From Sphingobacterium alkalisoli (GTDB lineage: Bacteria > Bacteroidota > Bacteroidia > Sphingobacteriales > Sphingobacteriaceae), in NCBI RefSeq assembly GCF_005049105.1, contig NZ_SUKA01000002.1, positions 434,001 to 498,000 on the forward strand: DNA of 64,000 bases. Reading direction: 5' to 3'. This document shows, one piece after another, positions 9,139-17,095 of the stretch. Below the pieces are notes generated by a model. The model worked only from the letters and a program-made list of their open reading frames with translations, was not told the DNA's origin and ran no database searches. A program made the position numbers and the translations under genes. Within the stretch, counting starts at the first letter, position 1, and each line of letters starts with the position of its first letter.

Positions 9139-10668
9139 ATGAAAAACAATATTTTCTTAGCGGCGCTAGCTGTTCTGATCCTGACGCTTTCGAGCTGCAA
9201 GGATTGGCTAGACGAGCTTCCAATTAATACGGTTACCGAAGATCAGGCCTGGCAAAATGCCAGCGATGCGGAAGGGGCAGTTGCGGCAGCTTTCTCTATC
9301 TTCCGACGTGGATTGTCTGGTCTCACCAAAGACGATACCCCATCCACCACACGCAACGGGTCTTGGGGCGACTATTATTTCTGGGGCGATGCCCGTTCGG
9401 GCGATTGGATCACGCCGAATAACGATGGCGACTGGCAGGCCGGATTTGAGAATCGCCTGATTGCCCGTACGCAGCTGGAACCCATGACGAACTGGCGCCT
9501 TTTTTACCGTGCCATTGAACAGTGTAACCTGGTGCTGGAACGCGTACCGGAGATCAACGATGGCTTTACCGAAAATAGAAAGGCGGAACTGCTCGCAGAA
9601 ACTCGTTTTCTCAGGGCCATGTCGCACTTTTATGCAGCCCGCATATGGGGTGATGTACCGGTTAATCTGCAGGCACGCAACGTAGAGCCACTGGGGCGCG
9701 AGCCGCTTAAGGAGGTGATGAAGATGGTTGTGGATGAAGTCGAAATAGCGCTCCCTGACCTTCCGTGGGAATATGAGGATATGACGCGTAAGCTGTCTAT
9801 GTCGCGCGGTACTAAGGGTGCGGCACTGGCTTTACAGGCTCATGCCTACATGTGGCTGAACGAATACGAACTGGCTTCTGATAAATTGCAGCTGATCATT
9901 GGATCGGAGAAGTTTGACCTGGCCCCGATTTCGGAATTTAGAAACCTCTTTGATAAAGGGGAATCAAACGAGGTGGTATTTCAGCTGTATTACGATAATC
10001 AGTTTGGTGAGTTTTCAGATTATTACGGTCATATTTTAACGTATTACCTGACAAATCCGTATACCGATCGTTCTAACCTTTCATTGGCGGTGCCGAAGTC
10101 AAAAATCCTAGAGATATTCCCGGATTACGCCCGCGATGGATCAGACAAACGGGTAGCTGAGTTTTTCCAAAGCATTGATTTCTCGGGTAGCGCAAGTGAA
10201 CTGCGTCCGATCTTTGATGATCCCTTACAGAATGGGGAACGCCAGATTATGTTTGCCAAATTTAGAAAGGTCAAAGATCGCTCCTACAACCGGATGGATT
10301 CGCCTGTGCCGATCTTTCGGTATGCGGATCTGTTGTTACTCAAAGCGGAAGCAGATGCCCGCTTAAACCGTCTTGGAGACGCCATTACCTATCTCAACCT
10401 GGTAAGGGAGCGCGCAGATATTCCGCGCTTTACACGGGAAGATCAGCCCTTGTTGATCGAAGAGATCCTGGCCGAACGCCGACGCGAACTGATTGGCGAA
10501 TACCACCGCGTATACGACCTGGTACGGCTGGGGCGTTTGCATGAATTCAATCCCTTCGTCAGCGAACAGGCCGAGAAAGACGGTGCCGGATTCTTCCCTG
10601 TGAGTGACGAGGCCTTTGCTAACAATCCGAATATGGAGCAAACCTACTACTGGCAGTTTAATCAATAA
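9139..10668 (+). CDS. SusD/RagB-type surface lipoprotein
   Basis: 509-residue SusD-family lipoprotein, partner of the SusC directly upstream. The ATG at 9139 is preferred over 9115 because it yields the lipoprotein signal MKNNIFLAALAVLILTLSSC. After the cysteine come the typical KDWLDELPINTVTEDQAW segment and SusD helices (RAMSHFYAARIWGDVPVNL, about residues 165-183). The C-terminal part has the RagB/SusD signature ILAERRRELIGEYHRVYDLV (about 440-460). It would sit on the outer face of the outer membrane and hand ligand to the receptor. The next gene follows after 17 bases. Confidence 0.9.
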   Translation: MKNNIFLAALAVLILTLSSCKDWLDELPINTVTEDQAWQNASDAEGAVAAAFSIFRRGLSGLTKDDTPSTTRNGSWGDYYFWGDARSGDWITPNNDGDWQAGFENRLIARTQLEPMTNWRLFYRAIEQCNLVLERVPEINDGFTENRKAELLAETRFLRAMSHFYAARIWGDVPVNLQARNVEPLGREPLKEVMKMVVDEVEIALPDLPWEYEDMTRKLSMSRGTKGAALALQAHAYMWLNEYELASDKLQLIIGSEKFDLAPISEFRNLFDKGESNEVVFQLYYDNQFGEFSDYYGHILTYYLTNPYTDRSNLSLAVPKSKILEIFPDYARDGSDKRVAEFFQSIDFSGSASELRPIFDDPLQNGERQIMFAKFRKVKDRSYNRMDSPVPIFRYADLLLLKAEADARLNRLGDAITYLNLVRERADIPRFTREDQPLLIEEILAERRRELIGEYHRVYDLVRLGRLHEFNPFVSEQAEKDGAGFFPVSDEAFANNPNMEQTYYWQFNQ

Positions 10669-10685
10669 CCACTAAAAATAAGGCT

Positions 10686-11318
10686 ATGAAATTATTACTC
10701 TCACTATGCTGTTGTATCGGTATCCTGTTATCGGGATGCGATGATGCATATTACAATGATGGCGGACTTTTGGACAATCAGATCGGGGTATACGAAGGTA
10801 CGACGATGAGCTACCTCGAAAGCCAACCGGCGCTATTCGATACCTTAACGACGCTGATTAAACTGAATAATATGGAGGAAGAGGTAAACCGCAAAGGCAG
10901 TACCTTTTTCGCGCCGCAGAATTATTCGATATACAATTACCTGCTGCTGAAATATCCTGATCCGGAAAATAGACCCAAAACGTTGGAAGCGATACCGGCC
11001 GGGGATATGGCAGAGATGGCAGAATACATTTCCGATTACATCATTCCAAACGAACAGATCGTACGGTCGGATCTTTCGACGGTGTATTCCTACTCGACGA
11101 CATTAAGTGATAAAAAGGCGCGCTTTAATCTGGTGCGGGAAGATTACCTGGGTAATATCAACATGGGGGCTGCCTACATGATCTATTCGGTGAACATAAA
11201 CCCGCCTGCTACGCCGGAGTTTTACTCGCCCGCGAAGGTTGTGGTCACGGATGTGGCAACCACGACAGGGACGGTGCATGTGCTGATTTCGGACACCCAT
11301 ATTTTTGGATTTAACTAA
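10686..11318 (+). CDS. Fasciclin-like small surface lipoprotein
   Basis: 210-residue lipoprotein with a clear lipobox (ILLSGC, residues about 14-19). The remainder resembles a fasciclin (FAS1) fold: an N-terminal helix region with FDTLTTLIKLNNMEEEV, then the STFFAPQNYSIYNYLL segment equivalent to the FAS1 H1-like motif, and a late IMGAAY/VHVLISDTHIFGFN tail. Fasciclin-domain lipoproteins are recurring accessory genes downstream of SusCD pairs in Bacteroidota and are thought to bind ligand or partner proteins on the cell surface. It lies 17 bases after the SusD gene in the same operon. No catalytic residues are apparent. The fold call comes from motif resemblance only. Confidence 0.65.
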   Translation: MKLLLSLCCCIGILLSGCDDAYYNDGGLLDNQIGVYEGTTMSYLESQPALFDTLTTLIKLNNMEEEVNRKGSTFFAPQNYSIYNYLLLKYPDPENRPKTLEAIPAGDMAEMAEYISDYIIPNEQIVRSDLSTVYSYSTTLSDKKARFNLVREDYLGNINMGAAYMIYSVNINPPATPEFYSPAKVVVTDVATTTGTVHVLISDTHIFGFN

Positions 11319-11387
11319 CATAAACAGCAGATAGATCGGACTCTTGATGATGGTCATCATAATCGTTAAAAAATAAATTAAAGTCTA

Positions 11388-12239
11388 ATGAAAACTGATA
11401 TGCGAAAGCTGACAATAAATTTTATCCTTTTTATAATCGGAGCTGCATTACTGCCAATCGGTTGTACGGAGGTGCCTAGCTTGGGAAGTATAGCACCCGA
11501 TGTTCGCTATAAGAACCGAAAACAGTATGCGATATCGGGTATGGGGCAGAATATCGGTGATTTTCTTTCCTCCAGCTCGACCCTGCCATTGAACTTTGAG
11601 ATCGTAAACGTATGGGAGACCAATGGTCTTGAGATAACGTCATTCGATGAGGAGATAGCGGTGGTTTCCTATAACGCACCGATTGTAGGTGGCGAATCGG
11701 AAGAGGAACTGCGCCTGAAAACGGACACGGTCATGAAGCCGGCGGTATCGCTAAACCTATTTACGGGAAAGCTCGAAATCCTGGAGGGAAATCGTATTCC
11801 GGCGGGCGAATACCACTTTGATATCCGCGTATCCAACACATCGGGTAGCACCTTGTTGCAGGATGCAATTGTTATCGAGTTTAAGGAGTACGAAGTGGCG
11901 AGCTGGTCTACTGGAATGACGAAGGCACCCGAAATTGAGCGCGTGGCGGATGCGCCAAACCAGATTCGCTTTGTGGCGCACTTAGATGGTACACCTTTGC
12001 CCGGCGACCGCATTGATTTTACGACCAATAGGGCTTCGGGCTTTAAGGGTACGTTTGTAAACGATACCCCCGAAGGAGAAATTTGGAAAGTGAATTTTCC
12101 AGTGAAGTCTGCCGATACCTATTGCTCCTGGCAGATCATGGAAGAAGTGGGGGGTGTGGTCAATACCACATACGTTACCGAGAATATGAATTTTGTACTG
12201 GGCAGACCGGGAAGTTATGTTATCAAGCTTTTTAAATAA
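11388..12239 (+). CDS. SusCD-associated lipoprotein, possibly DUF5007 family
   Basis: 283-residue lipoprotein (lipobox around LPIGC). Not recognised with certainty. The middle part (GQNIGDFLSSSSTLPLNFEI, then LEGNRIPAGEYHFDIRVSN at about residues 125-145) resembles the all-beta DUF5007-type proteins that accompany SusCD genes in Bacteroidota. The composition suggests two immunoglobulin-like or beta-sandwich modules and no enzyme motif, so a surface ligand-binding role comparable to SusE/SusF is plausible. The position between the fasciclin-like lipoprotein and the phosphodiesterase-like protein, five bases ahead of the latter, places it in the same operon. Confidence 0.6.
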   Translation: MKTDMRKLTINFILFIIGAALLPIGCTEVPSLGSIAPDVRYKNRKQYAISGMGQNIGDFLSSSSTLPLNFEIVNVWETNGLEITSFDEEIAVVSYNAPIVGGESEEELRLKTDTVMKPAVSLNLFTGKLEILEGNRIPAGEYHFDIRVSNTSGSTLLQDAIVIEFKEYEVASWSTGMTKAPEIERVADAPNQIRFVAHLDGTPLPGDRIDFTTNRASGFKGTFVNDTPEGEIWKVNFPVKSADTYCSWQIMEEVGGVVNTTYVTENMNFVLGRPGSYVIKLFK

Positions 12240-12244
12240 TCGTT

Positions 12245-13873
12245 ATGAACTATAGATGGATTTTTTGGGCCGTAGCGCTCTATATGATCGCAACGGGCTT
12301 TTCGTTTGCGCAGACGGCAAAAACGAAGAAAATATTGGTGATTGGCGTGGATGGTATGATCTACACCGCGCTAGATTATGCTACAACGCCGGGACTGGAT
12401 AGGCTAATTGCCGATGCTTCCTACAGTAAGGAAGGATATGGCGGGCTACCCGCTAACTCGACAACGGGCTGGTCGACCTTGTTAACAGGCGTCGGCGTAG
12501 ATAAACATGGTGTACGGCAAGCGAATTCCTTTTTCGGTAATCACCTCGATCAATACCCTTCGCTGGTAAAACGTATAAAAAACCAGCTTCCGGCTATCCG
12601 CATCGCATCTATCGTACGTGAGCCGGAAATCAATACGGTATTGAACAGTGATGCTGATTTGAAGTATAACCACGGATCAGATGTACAGGTGTTTGATCAA
12701 GCCAAAGAGGTCTTGGGGGGACAGTCCGCGGATGCGGTGTTTGTGCAGTTCAGCAGCCCCAAGGAGGTTGGCCTGTTGCACGGCTATCAGCTCCGAAAAG
12801 CGGATTATGTATTGGCCATCCAGCAGGTGGATACCTATATCGCGCAACTGCTAGATGTCATACAAAGCAGGGCAACGTATGCGGACGAGAACTGGGCGAT
12901 TTTTGTCGTATCGACGCATGGTGGTTCGGAAAGCGGCCTGGCCACAAATAGTACGGTGGAGGAACTAAAGGTGCCCGTTATCTTTTCGGGGGCTGACCTG
13001 GATAATAAAGAACTGCTGACCACAAACATGGTCGCTAAAGAGAATAGCGATAATTTTCTGACAATAAACAAGGCGCCGACCGGCGACCGAACCTATGGAC
13101 GGATTCCTATTGCGGGTACCGGTTTGCAGGGAATGGATAAGTTTACGATCGAGATGTGGATCAAAGCGGGTGCAAATTCCAGTGACCCATCCATTATGGG
13201 TGATAAAGACTGGGACTCGGGTGGCAATCCGGGATTCGTGATCTGCCGGAGTGGCTCGTCATGGAAGATCAACATTGCCAATACGCAACGGTCGCGCTAC
13301 GATATCGGATCGTCTAAACCCATAGAGGATGGCAAATGGCATCATATAGCCGTGACATTTGATAAAACCAAAGAGTGTATTGTATACCAAGATGGCGAAC
13401 GTGTGGGCGGAGCAGCGTTGACGTATAAGGAGACCGATCAAATGGCATCACCATTTAATTACATCTATATGGCACAGGAAGGAACGGGTACCTACGGCGG
13501 GGGAGCACCGAATTGGGCCGGGTCTTTTAATGAGGTGCGTATATGGACGACAGCTTTGTCGCAGGAGACCATAAAAAATTATATGCACCTGCAGCATATC
13601 GAGAAGAGCAACCACCCGCATCTGAACTTTTTAAACCTGTACCTGAAATTGGATGAGGTGAGGGGCACGGTGTTGACGGATTACAGTGGGAAAAATAACC
13701 ATGCGGAACTGGTTGGTCCGGCAACGGAGCGCAAGCCATATTATCCGGTCGGTCTTACCGATGTGGCCGTCAACGTGCTGAGCCATATGGGTATCCGTGT
13801 CGATGGTGCATGGAACCTCGACGGAAGTGCATTGAAGTCCAATGTACCCTTCCGTTTATTTAAAGTGAACTGA
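12245..13873 (+). CDS. Secreted type I phosphodiesterase-like domain with altered metal site plus LamG domain
   Basis: 542-residue exported protein (signal peptide to about residue 23, FSFAQ). Residues 28-250 follow the type I phosphodiesterase/nucleotide pyrophosphatase fold of the alkaline phosphatase superfamily: LVIGVDGM (metal-ligand Asp36), TPGLDRLI, and the nucleophile loop SxTGWSTLLTG (Ser/Thr 72-74). Residues about 275-480 form a LamG/jelly-roll carbohydrate-binding-like module (FTIEMWIKAG, GKWHHIAVTFDK, FNEVRIWTTALS), followed by a short C-terminal piece like DUF4983. The second half of the metal site looks lost: where the family has D-x-x-GH this protein reads SSPKEVGLLHG (170-180), and where it has DHG it reads STHGG (Thr224-His225). 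It may be a weak enzyme, use different ligands, or serve as a binding protein. Same operon as the SusCD genes. Confidence 0.75.
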   Translation: MNYRWIFWAVALYMIATGFSFAQTAKTKKILVIGVDGMIYTALDYATTPGLDRLIADASYSKEGYGGLPANSTTGWSTLLTGVGVDKHGVRQANSFFGNHLDQYPSLVKRIKNQLPAIRIASIVREPEINTVLNSDADLKYNHGSDVQVFDQAKEVLGGQSADAVFVQFSSPKEVGLLHGYQLRKADYVLAIQQVDTYIAQLLDVIQSRATYADENWAIFVVSTHGGSESGLATNSTVEELKVPVIFSGADLDNKELLTTNMVAKENSDNFLTINKAPTGDRTYGRIPIAGTGLQGMDKFTIEMWIKAGANSSDPSIMGDKDWDSGGNPGFVICRSGSSWKINIANTQRSRYDIGSSKPIEDGKWHHIAVTFDKTKECIVYQDGERVGGAALTYKETDQMASPFNYIYMAQEGTGTYGGGAPNWAGSFNEVRIWTTALSQETIKNYMHLQHIEKSNHPHLNFLNLYLKLDEVRGTVLTDYSGKNNHAELVGPATERKPYYPVGLTDVAVNVLSHMGIRVDGAWNLDGSALKSNVPFRLFKVN

Positions 13874-13901
13874 TTACATAATTTTTTAATCGATTAGGCA
13901 T

Positions 13902-14372
13902 ATGAACATAAAGTATATTTTCAACCTCGCACTGCTACTTACGGTGCTGTTATGGGGTAGCTCCTGCGAGAAGGAGGTGATGAATGGAACGGTAGGAAAT
14001 CCCGAACAGCTGCTAGCGGGCCGCATCAGTGGTACCTGGGCCAATCCGGTACAGATCGTGACACCGCCGGAAGTGCCCGCGGAAGTTTTCGGTGAGATGC
14101 GTCTGGTATTTACCATGGATGAATCCGGTAATCCAAAAGCTTTTTTGGGAAAGGACTGTCCGATTGTATTTAGCGCAACCGAAAGTACCTGGTCCGTATC
14201 GGGTAGGGAAGAACAGGCCAAAGTCTCGCTGCAGGGAACAACACCGGTGGATGAGTTCGATGTGAAAGTCAATGCAAACAGCATGACGCTGTCTTTTTAC
14301 ATGGGATGGGAAAATACCGAAACGGGGGAAACAGGAAAAGGTGACTTTAAGGTCACATTATCACGTCAATAA
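13902..14372 (+). CDS. Small lipoprotein, lipocalin-like
   Basis: 156-residue lipoprotein with lipobox GSSC near residue 22. The part after the cysteine (LLAGRISGTWANPVQIV, MRLVFTMDESGNPKAFLG, STWSVSG, NSMTLSFYM) has the spacing of an eight-stranded lipocalin-like barrel such as DUF5004-type proteins of Bacteroidota, in which an LxGxW segment opens the fold. No enzymatic motif is visible. It lies 28 bases after the phosphodiesterase-like gene and 19 bases before the phosphatase gene, so it is co-transcribed with them. A role in binding a ligand or partner on the cell surface is a guess from context. Confidence 0.55.
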   Translation: MNIKYIFNLALLLTVLLWGSSCEKEVMNGTVGNPEQLLAGRISGTWANPVQIVTPPEVPAEVFGEMRLVFTMDESGNPKAFLGKDCPIVFSATESTWSVSGREEQAKVSLQGTTPVDEFDVKVNANSMTLSFYMGWENTETGETGKGDFKVTLSRQ

Positions 14373-14391
14373 TTACTATAAAAATAAATAC

Positions 14392-15561
14392 ATGAAACAC
14401 ACATTCAACTTAATCGGACTGATCATCTTATGCCAGCAATTTGCTTTTGCGGCCGAACGTCCTAGTTTCGTCGTGAAACCGTACTTACAGTGGTCTACCC
14501 AGACCCAAATGACCGTAAAATGGGAAACTTCTGCAGCAACTAGCGGCTATGTGGAGTATGGTAAGGCGATGTTTGACGTAAAGTCACCAGCGCTTTCGCA
14601 AAAAGTGAAGGGTAAGGATAACGTACTCATACAGACTGTAAACTTAGCTGGATTGGAGCCTGAAACGGAATATTTTTACCGTGCAGTGAGCGTGAGCACC
14701 GCAGGGGATACCTTACGCAGCCCAATTTATCCATTTAAAACGGCTGTACGTGCAGACTCTCCATTTGCTTTTGCTGTTTTCTCGGATACCCAAGGGGTAC
14801 CTAACCCTACGGTATGGGGCGAAATTGCGAAGATAGCGGAAAAGGAAAGACCAAATTTTGCGATCCACAGCGGAGATCAGGTCGATAATGGACACGATAG
14901 GAGCAACTGGGTAGGGCAATTCTTCCCGCAGGGCCAACAATTTATGAGTAAATATGCCATGTTCGCCGTACCCGGAAACCATGAAAATGACGCACCTAAT
15001 TACCATAACTACCTGGGTCATCCGGATGGACTACGTTGCTACAGTTTCGTCTACGGTAATACGGAGTTTTTTATGTTCGACTCCAATCAGGACGTTTCAG
15101 TAGGTAGCGAAATCTACAAAAAGCTGGAAGCTGATCTGGCCAAGTCGACCGCCAAATGGAAGATCGTGTCACACCATCATCCGGTTTATTCTTCGGACGA
15201 TGACGATTACGGGAATACGCGTGTGGCCAAATCGACCTTAGGGAGCCCAAAGCTGGCGCATCTGGCACCCCTGTATGAAAAATACAATGTGGATATCGTA
15301 TTCTATGGCCATGTGCATACCTACGAACGGACTTGGCCGTTGCGCAACAATAAGGTGGACCTGGATAATGGAACAATTTACATGACCTTGGGCGGCGGTG
15401 GCGGCGGATTGGAAAGACCATCGTCATGGAGATCGTGGTTTACCAACAAATTATTCCTCGACCACCACTACGGATATGTACGGGTCGTAAATGGCGAGTT
15501 ACATTTTCAAGGGATTGATGTGCGGGGAAATGTGTTTGACCAATTTGTATTAAAGAAGTAA
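14392..15561 (+). CDS. Secreted purple-acid-phosphatase-like metallophosphoesterase
   Basis: 389-residue exported enzyme. The ATG at 14392 is chosen because it gives a signal peptide (IILCQQFAFA); the longer frame from 14341 runs into the preceding gene. Residues about 24-115 are the fibronectin-III-like N-terminal domain of purple acid phosphatases (KPYLQWSTQTQMTVKWET, TEYFYRAVS). The metallophosphoesterase core follows: FSDTQG, HSGDQVDNG, AVPGNHEND, SHHHPVYSSDD and FYGHVHTYERTW supply the Asp, Asn and His ligands of a two-metal centre. It would release phosphate from phosphomonoesters, or possibly cleave diesters, outside the cytoplasm. As the last gene of the operon, 43 bases before a strong terminator, it suggests that the imported substrate carries phosphoester bonds. 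Confidence 0.85.
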   Translation: MKHTFNLIGLIILCQQFAFAAERPSFVVKPYLQWSTQTQMTVKWETSAATSGYVEYGKAMFDVKSPALSQKVKGKDNVLIQTVNLAGLEPETEYFYRAVSVSTAGDTLRSPIYPFKTAVRADSPFAFAVFSDTQGVPNPTVWGEIAKIAEKERPNFAIHSGDQVDNGHDRSNWVGQFFPQGQQFMSKYAMFAVPGNHENDAPNYHNYLGHPDGLRCYSFVYGNTEFFMFDSNQDVSVGSEIYKKLEADLAKSTAKWKIVSHHHPVYSSDDDDYGNTRVAKSTLGSPKLAHLAPLYEKYNVDIVFYGHVHTYERTWPLRNNKVDLDNGTIYMTLGGGGGGLERPSSWRSWFTNKLFLDHHYGYVRVVNGELHFQGIDVRGNVFDQFVLKK

Positions 15562-15603
15562 TCTCTTTTTAAGTTAACGCATACCAGCGGCATTTCGTTG
15601 GGT

Positions 15604-15635
15604 AAAGGGCAGCTGTTTTTCAGTTGCCCTTTTTT
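15604..15635 (+). terminator. Rho-independent terminator of the SusCD/phosphatase operon
   Basis: A 12-base stem (AAAGGGCAGCTG paired with CAGTTGCCCTTT, one G-T wobble), a five-T loop and a run of six T. It sits 43 bases after the phosphatase stop codon and separates the nine-gene operon from the pbfA operon, which has its own operator copy. Confidence 0.85.
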
Positions 15636-15666
15636 AATAATTTCTTAACATGGAGAGGATCTTTAG

Positions 15667-15695
15667 TTAATAAACTTTGTTTAGTATTGTTAAAC
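15667..15695 (+). promoter_or_regulatory. Regulon operator, copy B (upstream of pbfA)
   Basis: 29 bases: TAAAC (15671) - 3 - GTTTA (15679) - 7 - TAAAC (15691), both flanking pairs exact inverted repeats. 24 of 29 positions equal copy A at 1974-2002. It ends 25 bases before the pbfA start codon, so it probably overlaps the promoter, which fits control by occlusion. Confidence 0.7.
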
Positions 15696-15719
15696 TTTTT
15701 GACGCATATATCAAATTGA

Positions 15720-17093
15720 ATGAGCAATCAAAAACACTTACAAACCGAGGGTGATATCAACCTGAGCGATGCACGCAAGCGTTGGTCGGAAAAAATCACG
15801 GATAAAGAAACGCAATCGGCGTTGGATCGCGATGCGCAGGTTTTTATGCACCAGGCGCTGTCTTCACCCTGTTTGGACGTACTGGAGCGTAGCGACGGGG
15901 TACATGTCCAAAACCTGCAGGGAAAGCATTATCTGGATTTTCATGGAAACAATGTACACCAGCTGGGTTACAACAATAGCTACGTGATTGAGCGGGTAAA
16001 AGCGCAACTGGATACCTTGGCTTTTTGTCCGCGACGGTTTACCAATCGGCCGGCTATTGCCTTGGCAGAGCGGTTGGTTGCTTTAACCGGGCACGCGCTA
16101 ACGCGGGTGCTTTTTGCGCCGGGTGGAACCTCGGCCATCGGAATGGCCTTGAAGATCGCGCGATTTTATACCGGAAAGTATAAGACACTGGCGATGTACG
16201 ACTCGTTCCATGGCGCGTCGATGGATAGTATTGCCCTGGGTGGAGAGTATGTCTTTCAGCAGAGATTGGGGCCGTTGATGTCGGGAAGTGTACACGTGCC
16301 ACCGGTAGACGCTTATCGGGGCATGTGGTATGATCGGGCAGCTGCGGATGGGGATATGGCCTACGCCGATTACTTGGAATATGTGATCCAGAAGGAGGGA
16401 GATATCGGTGTGCTCGTGGTGGAGACGGTGCGGAGTACAGTTGTACATGTGCATTCTAAAGCATACTGGAAGCGGGTGCGCGAAATCTGTGATAGGTACA
16501 ACGTGCTATTGGTACTCGATGAAATCCCGATCGGGATGGGACGGACCGGGAAAATGTTTGCCTACCAGCACGCAGAGATACAACCGGATATACTGGTATT
16601 GGGTAAAGGATTAGGAGCCGGGATCATGCCGTTGGCAGCCGTGATCTGTCGCGAGGAGCTTAATGTAGCTTCTTCGATTTCCTTGGGTCATTTTACACAC
16701 GAAAAGAGTCCGCTGGGTGCTGCAGCTGCGTTGGCAGCGCTTGATTTCATGGACGAAAACGACATTTTGGAGCAGGTGAACGTCATGGGTGACTATTTCG
16801 GAAGCCGGCTGGAAGAGTTAAAAGCCAACTATCCGATTGTAGGGGATGTAAGGGGTGTGGGGCTGTTGTGGGCTGTGGAACTGGTAAAGGACCGAAAGAC
16901 GAAGGAAAAAAATAACGCAGCCGCAGAGCTGGTTCTGTATGCTTGTCTGGAACGGGGACTTAGTCTAAAAGTGTCTGACGGGAATGTATTGTCGCTCTAT
17001 CCGCCGTTAGTCATTTCGAAGGTGGAGCTGGATCAGGCTGTGAGGATATTGGATAGCGTATTATTGGCGGTTACAACAGATCAATTATATTAA
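15720..17093 (+). CDS. pbfA: PbfA-like (R)-1-hydroxy-2-aminoethylphosphonate ammonia-lyase
   Basis: 457-residue PLP enzyme of the class III aminotransferase fold. PLP features are the GGTSAIGMALKIAR phosphate-binding region (about 135-148), Asp267 in LVLDEIPIGMGRTGK, and the Schiff-base Lys296 in LVLGKGLGAGIMPLAAV. The opening GDINLSDARKRW, the LSSPCLDVL and DFHGNNVHQLGYNN stretches and HFTHEKSP are features I associate with PbfA, a lyase that eliminates ammonia from (R)-1-hydroxy-2-aminoethylphosphonate to give phosphonoacetaldehyde. It stands two bases before the DUF5690-like carrier gene and converges with a phosphonatase-like gene and an aminophosphonate-oxidase-like gene, which fits that reaction. 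Alternative: another omega-aminotransferase with a different substrate. An operator copy lies just upstream. Confidence 0.75.
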   Translation: MSNQKHLQTEGDINLSDARKRWSEKITDKETQSALDRDAQVFMHQALSSPCLDVLERSDGVHVQNLQGKHYLDFHGNNVHQLGYNNSYVIERVKAQLDTLAFCPRRFTNRPAIALAERLVALTGHALTRVLFAPGGTSAIGMALKIARFYTGKYKTLAMYDSFHGASMDSIALGGEYVFQQRLGPLMSGSVHVPPVDAYRGMWYDRAAADGDMAYADYLEYVIQKEGDIGVLVVETVRSTVVHVHSKAYWKRVREICDRYNVLLVLDEIPIGMGRTGKMFAYQHAEIQPDILVLGKGLGAGIMPLAAVICREELNVASSISLGHFTHEKSPLGAAAALAALDFMDENDILEQVNVMGDYFGSRLEELKANYPIVGDVRGVGLLWAVELVKDRKTKEKNNAAAELVLYACLERGLSLKVSDGNVLSLYPPLVISKVELDQAVRILDSVLLAVTTDQLY

Positions 17094-17095
17094 AG

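Noticed and set aside
14713..15427. Long antisense frames within the phosphatase gene and similar shadows elsewhere
   Set aside because: Opposite-strand frames over well-supported genes with Cys/Arg/His-rich translations.
15720..17093. Reading pbfA as a 4-aminobutyrate or glutamate-semialdehyde aminotransferase
   Set aside because: The fold is shared, but the opening segment and the phosphonate-type neighbours fit PbfA better; kept as an alternative in the entry.
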